From the IMG/VR virus record IMGVR_UViG_3300022562_000051, positions 44,581-108,580 of that record: 64,000 bases of DNA; one strand, 5' to 3'. Below, in pieces: positions 55,358 through 62,596 of the stretch; within the stretch, counting starts at the first letter, position 1, and each line of letters starts with the position of its first letter. The notes beneath the pieces were generated by a model. The model had not been told where the DNA came from. It saw only the letters and a program-made list of their open reading frames with translations, and ran no database searches. The position numbers and the translations under genes were made by a program. Source of the stretch: a virus.

Positions 55358-55677
55358 TGGACAAGATGTACAATCAGGGTTATAACACTACGGATGCCTG
55401 TGTTCCGCAGATGGAACCACTGACAACGCAGTTGGGAGCAAGGATTAATGAGTCCAATGCTATGACACAGGAACTCGCTGCCAGACTGTACAAGGTCACT
55501 GAAAAGTTGCTTGGACCGGAAGGCAAGCTGCGTGAAGTACCATCCGAAATGATTTCGAAGTCTCAGCTTGAAAGCGTACCACAGGGTATGATGGACAAGC
55601 TGTTGCGTGACAGCAAGGTTGTCAACATCAAGTTGATGGAAATCGAAAATTTGATTAGGCGGTTGGAAACTCTCTAA
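55354..55677 (+). CDS. Hypothetical helical protein, 107 aa
   Basis: The ATG overlaps the DsbA-like stop (ATGATGG). Mostly helical, with two possible coiled-coil stretches (INESNAMTQELAARLYKVTE and IKLMEIENLIRRLETL). No family recognised. In T4 the dsbA neighbour is gene 33, the late co-activator, but I see no convincing gp33 match here. It also overlaps the next gene (TAATG). Confidence 0.6.
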   Translation: MMDKMYNQGYNTTDACVPQMEPLTTQLGARINESNAMTQELAARLYKVTEKLLGPEGKLREVPSEMISKSQLESVPQGMMDKLLRDSKVVNIKLMEIENLIRRLETL

Positions 55678-56021
55678 TGGCTATCGCAGCACAACCTTCC
55701 AAGGAACAGAAGTTTCCTGATCGTTGTGTGGTTATTGGTGGCGCAGCGGATGGGCAGACTGTTGATGTTGATCCTAGCATCAGCAAGATGGCATTTGATC
55801 GCAAGCCAGACATGAATCCACAAACGATTACTAATCGGGAATGGGATTACTTTACCAATTCCCCGGCAGTTCCGTCGTTTAAGGATATCTACAGGAAAGA
55901 GTTTATCAAGGCATCTAACAAGGATGGAACCCATGTGGTTATTCCGTTTCTTGTAGTAGATGGAATGTCAACGGCTGACGCCATCAGGAAAGTGTTTTAT
56001 TCTTACCGGATACGAAAGTAG
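55677..56021 (+). CDS. Hypothetical protein, 114 aa
   Basis: Starts on the previous stop codon. N-terminal FPDRCVVIGGAADGQTVDVD suggests a small beta domain; the end is basic (VFYSYRIRK). No family recognised, although the 'GG-G-DGQ' turn occurs in other phage hypotheticals. It ends immediately before the structured element at 56021, so it closes the clamp transcript. Confidence 0.6.
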   Translation: MAIAAQPSKEQKFPDRCVVIGGAADGQTVDVDPSISKMAFDRKPDMNPQTITNREWDYFTNSPAVPSFKDIYRKEFIKASNKDGTHVVIPFLVVDGMSTADAIRKVFYSYRIRK

Positions 56022-56099
56022 GGGATGCGCGGAAACCGGCGCGGTGGGACTTTTGCCAGACTGCTCTCCACGGAAATTCACCCTTCCCATCCCCTTTTT
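56021..56099 (+). ncRNA. Structured element: 74-nt inverted-repeat-bounded RNA or complex terminator
   Basis: GGGGATG at 56021-56027 is exactly complementary to CATCCCC at 56088-56094, which is followed by TTTTTATT. Inside lie GC-rich inverted repeats (GCGCGGAAACCGGCGC; GGTGG with CCACG). It may be a large-loop rho-independent terminator or a small structured RNA. The length and 7-bp outer stem recall tRNA, but no valid anticodon arm or T-arm can be drawn. Confidence 0.45.
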
Positions 56100-56112
56100 A
56101 TTATGCTATACT
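56084..56112 (+). promoter_or_regulatory. Possible sigma70-like promoter before gene 44
   Basis: TTCCCA at 56084-56089, 17-nt spacer, TATACT at 56107-56112. It overlaps the 3' stem and T-run of the structured element. Confidence 0.4.
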
Positions 56113-56282
56113 TGAGCGACTATACTTATCGCATATTTGAAATGATTGAGGAACGAGGATTACAGTTCTGTCTTCCGCCAGAATGGAAGACGGTCTATAA
56201 AGACTACCTCAAACAAAAGAAGTTCAATAAGTTGATTGAACAGATTGAACGTTTAGCCATGGAGCGTCATAATGACCAGTGA
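56103..56282 (+). CDS. Small hypothetical protein upstream of gene 44, 59 aa
   Basis: Starts are uncertain: ATG 56025 (85 aa) lies in the structured element, ATG 56103 gives MLYLSDYTYRIFEMIEERGL, and ATG 56142 gives a shorter form consistent with the promoter at 56084. None has a good ribosome site. The C-terminus (KFNKLIEQIERLAMERHNDQ) is helical and overlaps the gp44-like gene by 11 nt. It occupies a place where T4-type phages sometimes carry gp33-like co-activators, but similarity is not evident. Confidence 0.5.
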   Translation: MLYLSDYTYRIFEMIEERGLQFCLPPEWKTVYKDYLKQKKFNKLIEQIERLAMERHNDQ

Positions 56283-57207
56283 AATGTTGTGGGTTGAAAA
56301 GTATCGTCCCCGCACGATTGAAGAGTGCATCCTGCCGGATCGCCTCAAAGAACCATTCCAGAAGTACGTAGATCGAAAGGAAATTCCGCACCTGTTGCTG
56401 TGTGGCAGTCCCGGCGTGGGTAAGACCACGGTGGCGAAGGCTCTGTGCAACGAGGTTGACTGTGACTTCCTGATGCTGAACGGCTCCGACGAATCGGGCA
56501 TTGACACGTTCCGCATGAAGATCAAGCAGTACGCCAGCACGATTTCGTTTCAGGGAACCAAAAAGGTTATCATCATTGATGAAGCTGACTACCTGAATCC
56601 TAATTCCACTCAGCCAGCGATGCGCGGTGCGATGGAAGAGTTTGCGCATAACTGCACGTTCATTCTTACGTGTAATTACAAGAACCGTATCATCGAACCG
56701 TTGCAGTCGCGCTGTGCGGTGGTAGACTTCACTCTCAAGTCTGATGAAAAGGCAAAGATGGGCGCTGGATTCCTGCATCGTGCTATGAGCATTCTGACGC
56801 AGGAAAAGATTCCATTCGACAAGCCGGTGCTGGTGGAAGTGGTCAAAAAGCACTTTCCCGACTATCGCCGCATTCTGAACGAGTTGCAGCGGTACTCTGT
56901 CGGCGGCACCATTGACGCGGGTATTCTTGCGATGGTCGTTGACGTAGAAATCAACGAGCTAGTCAAATCCATGCGCGAGAAGAACTTCCGCGACATGCGC
57001 AAGTGGTGCGCCCACCATGGGTTCGATTCGACTCAGGTATTTCGGCGCATATACGATTCCCTGTACGATATCATGAAGAAGGAAACCATTCCGAATGCGG
57101 TGGTGATTCTTGCTCGCTATCAGTATCAGGCTGCGTTCGTTGCGGATCAGGAGTTGAATCTGGTCGCTTGCCTTACGGAGATTATGGCAGAGTGTGAGTT
57201 TGTGTGA
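56272..57207 (+). CDS. gp44: Clamp-loader large subunit gp44-like, 311 aa
   Basis: AAA+ ATPase that opens and loads the gp45 clamp. Opening EMLWVEKYRPRTIEECILPD, Walker A GSPGVGKTT (about 45-53), Walker B VIIIDEADYL (about 98-107), and the SRC arginine-finger motif (PLQSRCAVVDF) are all intact. Length matches T4 gp44 (319 aa). The gp62 partner follows after a small endonuclease-like gene. Confidence 0.95.
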   Translation: MTSEMLWVEKYRPRTIEECILPDRLKEPFQKYVDRKEIPHLLLCGSPGVGKTTVAKALCNEVDCDFLMLNGSDESGIDTFRMKIKQYASTISFQGTKKVIIIDEADYLNPNSTQPAMRGAMEEFAHNCTFILTCNYKNRIIEPLQSRCAVVDFTLKSDEKAKMGAGFLHRAMSILTQEKIPFDKPVLVEVVKKHFPDYRRILNELQRYSVGGTIDAGILAMVVDVEINELVKSMREKNFRDMRKWCAHHGFDSTQVFRRIYDSLYDIMKKETIPNAVVILARYQYQAAFVADQELNLVACLTEIMAECEFV

Positions 57208-57590
57208 TGATTGTTCACACTGTTTATGGCGAAGAAGAGGTAGCCAGTAAAGTTTGTTTTGTTTGTATGGTTGAGAAACCATTATATGAATTTCCTCTTC
57301 ATCGTGGACATAAAGACGGTCATGATGGTAGATGTAAACAGTGTATTAAAGAAAGAGCAGACTTAGTTAAGAAGTTGAAAGATGATCCAAGCACCCCACC
57401 GAAACCGGAAGTTTGTGATTGTTGTGGTAAGATTCCCCGTCGTGGAGAATTTCATTTAGATCATGATCATAAAACTGGAAAATTTCGTGGATGGTTGTGT
57501 GGCGCTTGCAATAAGGCAATTGGACAATTGGGGGACAATATTGAGGGGCTGATGAAAGCCGTCCAATATTTGGAAAGATCAAATGGCTGA
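57207..57590 (+). CDS. Endonuclease VII-like (HNH/His-Me finger) protein, 127 aa
   Basis: Two zinc-ribbon pairs (CFVC and CKQC; CDCC and CGAC) and the core HLDHDHKTGKFRGWLCGACN, which matches the recombination endonuclease VII family (T4 gp49 fold): LDHDH supplies catalytic residues and C-x-x-C pairs hold zinc. It lacks the longer T4 C-terminal part. Its DNA is visibly richer in A and T and uses codons unlike its neighbours. It sits between the gp44- and gp62-like genes, an arrangement typical of a mobile or homing-type insertion. It overlaps both neighbours. Confidence 0.78.
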   Translation: MIVHTVYGEEEVASKVCFVCMVEKPLYEFPLHRGHKDGHDGRCKQCIKERADLVKKLKDDPSTPPKPEVCDCCGKIPRRGEFHLDHDHKTGKFRGWLCGACNKAIGQLGDNIEGLMKAVQYLERSNG

Positions 57591-57963
57591 CCTATTCAAA
57601 GAAATCATTCCGTCCATTCTGCAAACCAAGCAGAACTGTATGCTCACGGAGCAGGACGAGAAGCAGTATCCTCATTTCATGGTCAACCGCGCCCTGTCTT
57701 ACCACATTGACACGGTGCTGATGGCGAATGTCGTGAACATGCTTCCCCACGCCGACAACCGGCTCAAATATGACTTTTTGCTAAATATAGTCAAGCCCTA
57801 CAGAAGACCATTCCAGAAATGGGAGAAGAGGGTTGAGCCGGTTGATTTGGCAGTTGTTAAGGAATACTATGGATACTCAGATGCAAAGGCACTGGAAGTC
57901 TTATCCATTCTTAGCGATGAACAGATCAATCACCTGAAAGAAAAATTATATAAAGGTGACTGA
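57583..57963 (+). CDS. gp62: Clamp-loader small subunit gp62-like, 126 aa
   Basis: Non-ATPase loader subunit. The pattern YPHFMVNRALSYHIDTVLMA, DNRLKYDFLLNIVKPY and VKEYYGYSDAKALEVLSILS matches T4-type gp62. At 126 aa it is shorter than T4 gp62 (187 aa), as is usual in non-enteric relatives, so it is not obviously truncated. Overlaps the endonuclease gene by 8 nt and precedes regA, as in T4. Confidence 0.9.
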   Translation: MADLFKEIIPSILQTKQNCMLTEQDEKQYPHFMVNRALSYHIDTVLMANVVNMLPHADNRLKYDFLLNIVKPYRRPFQKWEKRVEPVDLAVVKEYYGYSDAKALEVLSILSDEQINHLKEKLYKGD

Positions 57964-57965
57964 AA

Positions 57966-58382
57966 ATGAGCATAGAAAAGCTGGTCGAAGTCGAGTTAGC
58001 TGAAAAGAACGACTTCCTCAAGGTGAGAGAAACCTTAACCCGTATTGGCGTAGCGGCTAAGAATCAGAACGTCCTGTACCAGTCTTGCCACATTCTGCAT
58101 AAGCAGGGCAAGTATTACATCGTCCATTTCAAGGAACTGTTTGAGCTTGACGGCAAGCCATCGAACATGTCCGAGAATGACGTTGCTCGCAGGAACACGA
58201 TTGCGAATCTGATGGAAGAGTGGGGATTGGTCAAGCTGGTGGACAAGAACAAGTCCCTGCAACCTGTCGCTCCTCTAAGTCAGATTAAGATTCTTCCTCA
58301 CAAGGAAAAGGCTGATTGGCAGCTTGTCGCAAAGTACAATATCGGTAAGAAGAAAGCTGTCGTAGATCATCATCCCGTTTAA
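57966..58382 (+). CDS. regA: RegA-like translational repressor, 138 aa
   Basis: FLKVRETLTRIGVAAKNQNV, LYQSCHILHKQGKYYIVHFK and WGLVKLV follow T4 RegA almost block by block. RegA binds start regions of early mRNAs and blocks their translation. An AAGGTG ribosome site precedes the ATG. Length is 138 aa against 122 in T4. Its target sites could be any of the AU-rich leaders in the replication cluster, including its own. The usual next gene, gp43 polymerase, is absent. Confidence 0.95.
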   Translation: MSIEKLVEVELAEKNDFLKVRETLTRIGVAAKNQNVLYQSCHILHKQGKYYIVHFKELFELDGKPSNMSENDVARRNTIANLMEEWGLVKLVDKNKSLQPVAPLSQIKILPHKEKADWQLVAKYNIGKKKAVVDHHPV

Positions 58383-58397
58383 TTGATTGGAGTTGTT

Positions 58398-58985
58398 ATG
58401 AACCAAGTGAAATTGAGCTTCCATCGGCTGAGTCCCGACGCACAGATACCCGTATTCGGTTCCGAGTACGCTACCTGTTTTGATCTGCGTTATTGCCCCG
58501 GTCCACAGCAAACGTGGGTAGACGGTTATAACCAATATAACACGCCTATCAGGGCATCAATCTATCATCCAGACAAGTCATTCTATATCTCTCCCGGCGA
58601 GAGAATGTTGGTGCCTACCAGTCTGATCATGCGCATTGATCCTATTCCGCACATCGTATCGGATAACGGAAAGGGTGAAGTGGTCGCGGTGGTAGACAAT
58701 AATCCAAAGAGATATTCCATTCGCGTTCATGCTCGTTCCGGCTTGTCTCTCAAGCAGGGATTGGTGCTAGCTAACGCCGAGGGCGTCATTGATTTGGATT
58801 ACCAGAAAGAAATCTTCGTCATTCTAACCAATATCTCCAACGTAGCCCAACAGATTCATCTGAATGATCGTATCGCGCAAGCCGAAGTGGTGCGCAACGA
58901 ACAGTTCCTATTGTGCGAGATTCCAGTAGCGCCCGAAGGTTGGGGTAATCGCGATGGGGGATTTGGTAGCACAGGAGTAAAGTAA
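58398..58985 (+). CDS. dut: dUTPase-like nucleotidohydrolase, 195 aa
   Basis: The ATG at 58398 has a TTGGAG ribosome site; TTG 58383 is unlikely. dUTPase motifs in order: SEYATCFDLRYC (1), RVHARSGLSLKQGLVLANAE (2), GVIDLDYQKEI (3), then RIAQAEVV (4) and GNRDGGFGSTG (5). Motif 1 and the insertion between motifs 1 and 2 are longer than in small dUTPases. It destroys dUTP and makes dUMP for thymidylate synthesis, in line with the dCMP deaminase and dNMP kinase nearby. Overlaps the next gene (TAATG). Confidence 0.9.
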   Translation: MNQVKLSFHRLSPDAQIPVFGSEYATCFDLRYCPGPQQTWVDGYNQYNTPIRASIYHPDKSFYISPGERMLVPTSLIMRIDPIPHIVSDNGKGEVVAVVDNNPKRYSIRVHARSGLSLKQGLVLANAEGVIDLDYQKEIFVILTNISNVAQQIHLNDRIAQAEVVRNEQFLLCEIPVAPEGWGNRDGGFGSTGVK

Positions 58986-59824
58986 TGCCAAAGGGTAGAA
59001 TTCCTGTAGTAAGTGGCGGCTTTGATCCGCTGCACTCCGGTCATATTGCTCTACTCAAGGGAGCGTTCGATGAGTGCAAGAAACCGGTAGTCGTTTTGCT
59101 TAATTCTGATGAGTGGCTGACTCGCAAGAAGGGTAAGCCGTTCATGCCATTCGAAGAGCGCAAGGCTGTCCTTGATACCAACGTTTATGTCGGCGCGGTC
59201 TATGCGTTCGATGATTCGGACGATAGCGCAGTCAAGGGACTGGAAATGCTCAACGAGAAGTATCCACACGCCCAATTGATTTTCTGTAATGGTGGGGATC
59301 GCACAGAGAAGAACATTCCAGAAATGTCCTGCAACTTCGCACAGTTTCGTTTCGGCATCGGCGGCAAGGACAAGAAGAACAGTTCAAGCTGGCTGCTGCG
59401 GGATGCAATCGCACAGCACAAGGAAGATCGGCAGTGGGGATCGTTTGTTGACCTGTATCAGACGCAGGGATGCAAGGTCAAGGAATTGATCATCAAGCCG
59501 GGAAAGAGCATTTCCTATCAGAGACACTTTCATCGTTCCGAGGTCTGGTATGTGCGTAGCGGCGCAGGAATCGTTCGCCGCAACATTCATGGTAACGCAC
59601 CTTACGTCTACACCGAAGCAAGACTCAATAAGGACGATGTTCACGTAGTCTACAAGGATCAGTGGCACAAGCTGACCAATCCATTTGAAGAAGACTTAGT
59701 TATAATTGAAATTCAATATGGTGAAAAGACTTCCGAGGATGATATTGAACGCATTCTGGATGAATCTGAATTAGTTGAAATTAGAAAGAAGATGTACGGC
59801 AATAAGTACGCAGAATCTACTTGA
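58985..59824 (+). CDS. Nucleotidyltransferase-cupin fusion protein, 279 aa
   Basis: N-terminal cytidylyltransferase-like half: GGFDPLHSGHI with the HxGH motif (His17, His20) typical of nucleotidyltransferases that make CDP- or NDP-linked compounds, and VLLNSDEWLTRKKGKPF. The C-terminal half, from about residue 160, is a cupin (RHFHRSEVWYV, with His180, His182 and Glu185) like the mannose-phosphate isomerase part of bifunctional sugar enzymes. A two-step sugar-nucleotide role is likely, possibly supplying the glycosyltransferase at 52822. The exact substrates cannot be deduced. Confidence 0.82.
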   Translation: MPKGRIPVVSGGFDPLHSGHIALLKGAFDECKKPVVVLLNSDEWLTRKKGKPFMPFEERKAVLDTNVYVGAVYAFDDSDDSAVKGLEMLNEKYPHAQLIFCNGGDRTEKNIPEMSCNFAQFRFGIGGKDKKNSSSWLLRDAIAQHKEDRQWGSFVDLYQTQGCKVKELIIKPGKSISYQRHFHRSEVWYVRSGAGIVRRNIHGNAPYVYTEARLNKDDVHVVYKDQWHKLTNPFEEDLVIIEIQYGEKTSEDDIERILDESELVEIRKKMYGNKYAEST

Positions 59825-59851
59825 CTTCATTTAGCGATTGTGGTATAAATA
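59821..59851 (+). promoter_or_regulatory. Composite sigma70-like and T4-late-like promoter of hsp20
   Basis: TTGACT at 59821-59826, a 17-nt spacer and TATAAA at 59844-59849 form a sigma70 promoter. The same bases form an exact late octamer TATAAATA at 59844-59851. The gene start is 60 nt further on; a leader hairpin lies at 59854-59874. Confidence 0.72.
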
Positions 59852-59853
59852 TA

Positions 59854-59874
59854 GGTGGACGCCCAATTGGGGTC
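59854..59874 (+). promoter_or_regulatory. Leader hairpin of hsp20
   Basis: GGAC-G-CCC and GGGGTCC pair around AATT with one bulged base, starting about 4 nt after the predicted transcription start. It could stabilise the mRNA or control translation. Confidence 0.5.
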
Positions 59875-59910
59875 CGCTAATGTTTAACTCGCTTAAGAAA
59901 GGAGTCTAAA

Positions 59911-60375
59911 ATGACAAACGCACTATCAGTATTTGATCGTTTTCTTCCCGCCACTCTCGGATTTGATCGGCTGTTTGATACGCTAGATCATGCTTCCGAT
60001 TTCATTGGCAATAATACCAACACATTCCCGCCTGTCAATATTGTGAAGGAAGGGGAGAATAAGTATGCCGTTGAAATGGCGGTTGCTGGTTATCGTGAAG
60101 ATGAAATTGAAATTCTTGCCGAGAGGAATAACCTCAAGATCACAGGTAAGAAGGTTGAAGAGAAGAGTGATGTTCAGAAGGCAGTAGATGGCGAACCAGT
60201 TCGTCAGTATATCGTAAAGGGTATTGCTGGACGTTCATTTGTTCGTTCATTTCTGTTAGCTGACACAGTGATCGTAAGGGAAGCCAAGCTCAAGGACGGT
60301 ATTCTTACCGTTTATCTTGAGAATGTGATTCCAGAAGAGCAGAAGGCAAGAAAAGTTCCTCTGCTGACCAAGTAA
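59911..60375 (+). CDS. hsp20: Hsp20-family small heat-shock protein, 154 aa
   Basis: An alpha-crystallin-type chaperone: N-terminal FDRLFDTLDHASDF, the core VNIVKEGENKYAVEMAVAGY, LKITGKKV, the AGRSFVRSFLL strand, and the ending LENVIPEEQKARKVPL with the conserved I-P-E region and Lys/Val tail. An AAAGGAG ribosome site precedes the ATG. Hsp20 occurs in other T4-type phages and probably guards phage proteins during morphogenesis. Promoter structure suggests expression both early and late. Confidence 0.93.
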   Translation: MTNALSVFDRFLPATLGFDRLFDTLDHASDFIGNNTNTFPPVNIVKEGENKYAVEMAVAGYREDEIEILAERNNLKITGKKVEEKSDVQKAVDGEPVRQYIVKGIAGRSFVRSFLLADTVIVREAKLKDGILTVYLENVIPEEQKARKVPLLTK

Positions 60376-60393
60376 TCAAATAGGGTCTTTGCT

Positions 60394-60912
60394 ATGAATT
60401 GGGATGAATTGTTTATTAGGCAGGCAATGCTGATTGCTCAGAAAAGCAAAGACCCGTCAACCAAGGTGGGCTGCGTTATTGTAGGAAACGATAACGCAGT
60501 CCTTTCCATGGGATTCAATGGATTTCCTCGCGGCGTTCGCGAAGAATTTAACTTCACCGAAAGGTATCCACAAGCTGATCCAGTCATGGCACTCACTATG
60601 CCAAAGCTGGACCCCGAACGATGGGACCGTCCCGCAAAGTATAGTTGGGTCGAACACGCTGAACGAAACGCCATTTATAATGCCGCTCGTAACGGTGTTC
60701 GTCTTGCGGGTGCGCGAGCATATCTCAATTGGGAGCCACAGCCATGTGCTGATTGCACTCGCGCATTGATTCAGGCTGGTATTGTCGAAATCATCGGTCC
60801 CACCATTCCCTTCCCCGGCAGTGGCAACGGAACACACTATCATACGAGTTATGCCACAATCATGTGTGGCGAAGCTGGCGTAACAATCAGGAGCGTACCG
60901 TGGCAAGACTAA
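60394..60912 (+). CDS. cd: dCMP deaminase, 172 aa
   Basis: Converts dCMP to dUMP. Zinc-binding HAERN motif (His88, Glu90) and PCADC (Cys118, Cys121) are intact; the N-terminal KSKDPSTKVGCVIVGNDNAV is characteristic. T4 Cd is a close family. With dut and the dNMP kinase this shifts nucleotide pools to thymidylate. Its end overlaps the GTG start of the next gene by 13 nt. Confidence 0.93.
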   Translation: MNWDELFIRQAMLIAQKSKDPSTKVGCVIVGNDNAVLSMGFNGFPRGVREEFNFTERYPQADPVMALTMPKLDPERWDRPAKYSWVEHAERNAIYNAARNGVRLAGARAYLNWEPQPCADCTRALIQAGIVEIIGPTIPFPGSGNGTHYHTSYATIMCGEAGVTIRSVPWQD

Positions 60913-61127
60913 GAGGTTATCACTATTGCATTGCTGAGACATATCCTGTCGAGCATGGCGATGGTTTCAAGATTCTTCTGCGCTATGATCGGCTGGAAGA
61001 CGCCGAGGAAGTGTTGAAGTGTCTGGAAGCGCACAATTACGATTTCACTTCTTTCATGATGGTCATGCAGCCAGTGTGGGAGAAGGAAGAACCTGTTCTA
61101 ACTCTTGTTGGTGATCCACCGTTCTAA
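60900..61127 (+). CDS. Hypothetical protein, 75 aa
   Basis: GTG at 60900 is chosen because AGGAG lies 6 nt upstream; a longer upstream reading is inside the deaminase gene. Sequence VARLRGYHYCIAETYPVEHG then YDRLEDAEEVLKCLEAHNYD suggests a small alpha/beta fold. Family not recognised. Next gene starts on its stop codon. Confidence 0.6.
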   Translation: MARLRGYHYCIAETYPVEHGDGFKILLRYDRLEDAEEVLKCLEAHNYDFTSFMMVMQPVWEKEEPVLTLVGDPPF

Positions 61128-61324
61128 TGGAATACAGTTGGGATTTGGACGAGAATGATCCAATGATCATTAACGTCTTTCATAATGGCAAGAAGGTCAT
61201 GTGCCTCTTCATTGGCGAAGCCATGGAGTCGGCGGGGCGCGAAGCAATCATGGAACATGTGCGAGTGTGTGATTCCACACCGTGGCTGAAAAATTGGCAT
61301 AGGCAGAAAGCATCATGCGTGTAA
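61127..61324 (+). CDS. Hypothetical protein, 65 aa
   Basis: Start overlaps the previous stop (TAATG); end overlaps the following gene by 10 nt. Beginning MEYSWDLDENDPMIINVFHN, ending LKNWHRQKASCV. Acidic N-terminus, no family recognised. Coupled gene set suggests a conserved accessory cluster. Confidence 0.55.
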   Translation: MEYSWDLDENDPMIINVFHNGKKVMCLFIGEAMESAGREAIMEHVRVCDSTPWLKNWHRQKASCV

Positions 61325-61959
61325 AAATTGGTCCCTACGTAAACTGGATTGGTCCGTATCAGATTGCGGAGAAGATTCTTTTCTGGATGGATAAGCACGA
61401 AGATCGTCGTGTTCACGAATTTGGTCGCTGGCTAGCCGAAGACAAGAATGGCGAATCTTCATGGTTGGCTAAGACTTGCCAGTGGATTCATGATAAGAGG
61501 AAGCGCAAGATCAGCATCAAGCTGGACTCATGGGATTCATGGAATGCGGATTACACTTTGGCACTTATTATTCTTCCTGTTCTAAAGCAACTAAAAGAAA
61601 GTAAGCACGGCGCACCCAACACCGAGGACGAGGACGTTCCCGAAGAACTCCGGTCTACCTCTGCGCCACCAAAAGAGAATGAATGGGATACAGATGAAAA
61701 CTGGTTCAAGCGTTGGGAATGGATCATGGATGAAATGATCTGGACGTTTGAACAACTCGCATCGGACGATGGCGAAAATCAATTCTTCCATCATGACATT
61801 CCGAAGGATGCCAAGGTTCCCGAAGGCTGGCAGTGGATTGACGGTATTCTGTCAACTAGGGGATTTTGGGTGGATCGTCCCGGCGAGGAAACCTACCACA
61901 AGCGCATTGAGAACGGTTTGCGCCTCTTTGGACGCTATTACAGAGGACTTTGGGACTGA
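61315..61959 (+). CDS. Conserved T4-type phage protein of unknown function, 214 aa
   Basis: The pattern KIGPYVNWIGPYQIAEKILF, KISIKLDSWDSWNADYTLAL, IILPVLKQLKESKHGAPN and the ending NGLRLFGRYYRGLWD belongs to a widespread family in large phages without a known function. The Trp- and Asp-rich central DENWFKRWEWIMDEMIWTFE region is diagnostic. It closes the 60-62 kb gene group. Good conservation across phages implies an important role, unidentified. Confidence 0.8.
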   Translation: MRVKIGPYVNWIGPYQIAEKILFWMDKHEDRRVHEFGRWLAEDKNGESSWLAKTCQWIHDKRKRKISIKLDSWDSWNADYTLALIILPVLKQLKESKHGAPNTEDEDVPEELRSTSAPPKENEWDTDENWFKRWEWIMDEMIWTFEQLASDDGENQFFHHDIPKDAKVPEGWQWIDGILSTRGFWVDRPGEETYHKRIENGLRLFGRYYRGLWD

Positions 61960-62262
61960 CCCTTGGCACCCCTAGCGGGTATCCCTAGAATCGCTTAAAA
62001 CGGCTCTCCGTGGCTTATACGGCATTTGTAAGCCCTTGATTCTACTAAAGAATTAAACGCACGTAAGTCATTGATTTTCTAATATGTCCATTCCCCGAAA
62101 AGCGACCATTTTAAATGGACAACGTAAGTCCTTGATTCTAAAGGGCTTTTAAATGGACAACGTAAGTGCCTGATATTCTTAAGTTTTTTAATATTGCAGA
62201 TTTCACCGATTTTGCTATACTGGTATTACAGGTTGAGATTACGGACAAACAAAGGAGTCCAT
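61960..62262 (+). repeat. Intergenic repeat region with four GTAAGTnnTTGATT elements
   Basis: A 303-nt non-coding stretch. Units: 62028-62044 (GTAAGCCCTTGATTCTA), 62063-62080, 62124-62140 (GTAAGTCCTTGATTCTA) and a diverged copy 62162-62181. A 21-bp exact repeat beginning TTTTAAATGG occurs at 62109-62129 and 62147-62167, a 38-nt period. Two short inverted repeats (ACGG...CCGT near 62000; ACCC...GGGT near 61970) also occur. No gene is seen here. Confidence 0.85.
62162..62221 (+). promoter_or_regulatory. Sigma70-like promoter with upstream element (small-gene cluster)
   Basis: Element GTAAGTGCCTGATA at 62162-62175, 18-nt gap, -35 TTGCAG at 62194-62199, 16-nt spacer, -10 TATACT at 62216-62221. 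The initial region GGTATTACAGG is almost the same as at the VWA gene promoter. An AAAGGAG ribosome site and the ATG at 62263 follow. Confidence 0.75.
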
Positions 62263-62586
62263 ATGTCTAAGTCGGTTGAGTTGGTTGCGGCGCGTGAGTC
62301 TGTGAAGGCTGCGAAGGCTGCTCTGGTGCAGGCGCGAGAGAATCTTGCTGCCCTGCGTGTTGCTGCGAAGGCTGAGAAGGCTGAGAAGGCTGCGGAACGC
62401 GCTGCGAAGCGTGAGGCGAAGCTGGCTGCGGCGGCTGCGAAGCGCAAGGCGCGTATCGCGAAGCTTGAGGCGAAGCTTGAGGCTGAGAAGGCGAAGCTTT
62501 ACTCCCCGAAGCGCATCAAGCGAGCCAATCGCAAGGCGTCGAAGGTCCGCGTGATCGTGCAGAACGGTCAGCCGGTTGCTGCCTAA
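62263..62586 (+). CDS. Lys/Ala-rich histone-H1-like or coiled-coil protein, 107 aa
   Basis: Start chosen at the ATG with the AAAGGAG site; an earlier in-frame start at 62194 overlaps the promoter. The middle is nearly all Ala, Lys, Glu and Arg (KAEKAEKAAERAAKREAKLA), with a basic C-terminus (KRIKRANRKASKVRVIV). This composition occurs in H1-like nucleoid proteins and in extended single helices. It is the first gene of the early-type cluster. Nucleic-acid binding is plausible but unproven. GC content is higher than upstream. Confidence 0.65.
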   Translation: MSKSVELVAARESVKAAKAALVQARENLAALRVAAKAEKAEKAAERAAKREAKLAAAAAKRKARIAKLEAKLEAEKAKLYSPKRIKRANRKASKVRVIVQNGQPVAA

Positions 62587-62596
62587 CAGGTGAATC

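Noticed and set aside
56021-56094. tRNA gene.
   Set aside because: Although 74 nt with a 7-bp outer stem, no 5-bp anticodon or T stem with a normal T-loop can be drawn, and it runs into a T-tract.
57207-57590. Group I intron carrying a homing endonuclease.
   Set aside because: gp44- and gp62-like genes on both sides are complete and separate; there is no split exon or intron core.
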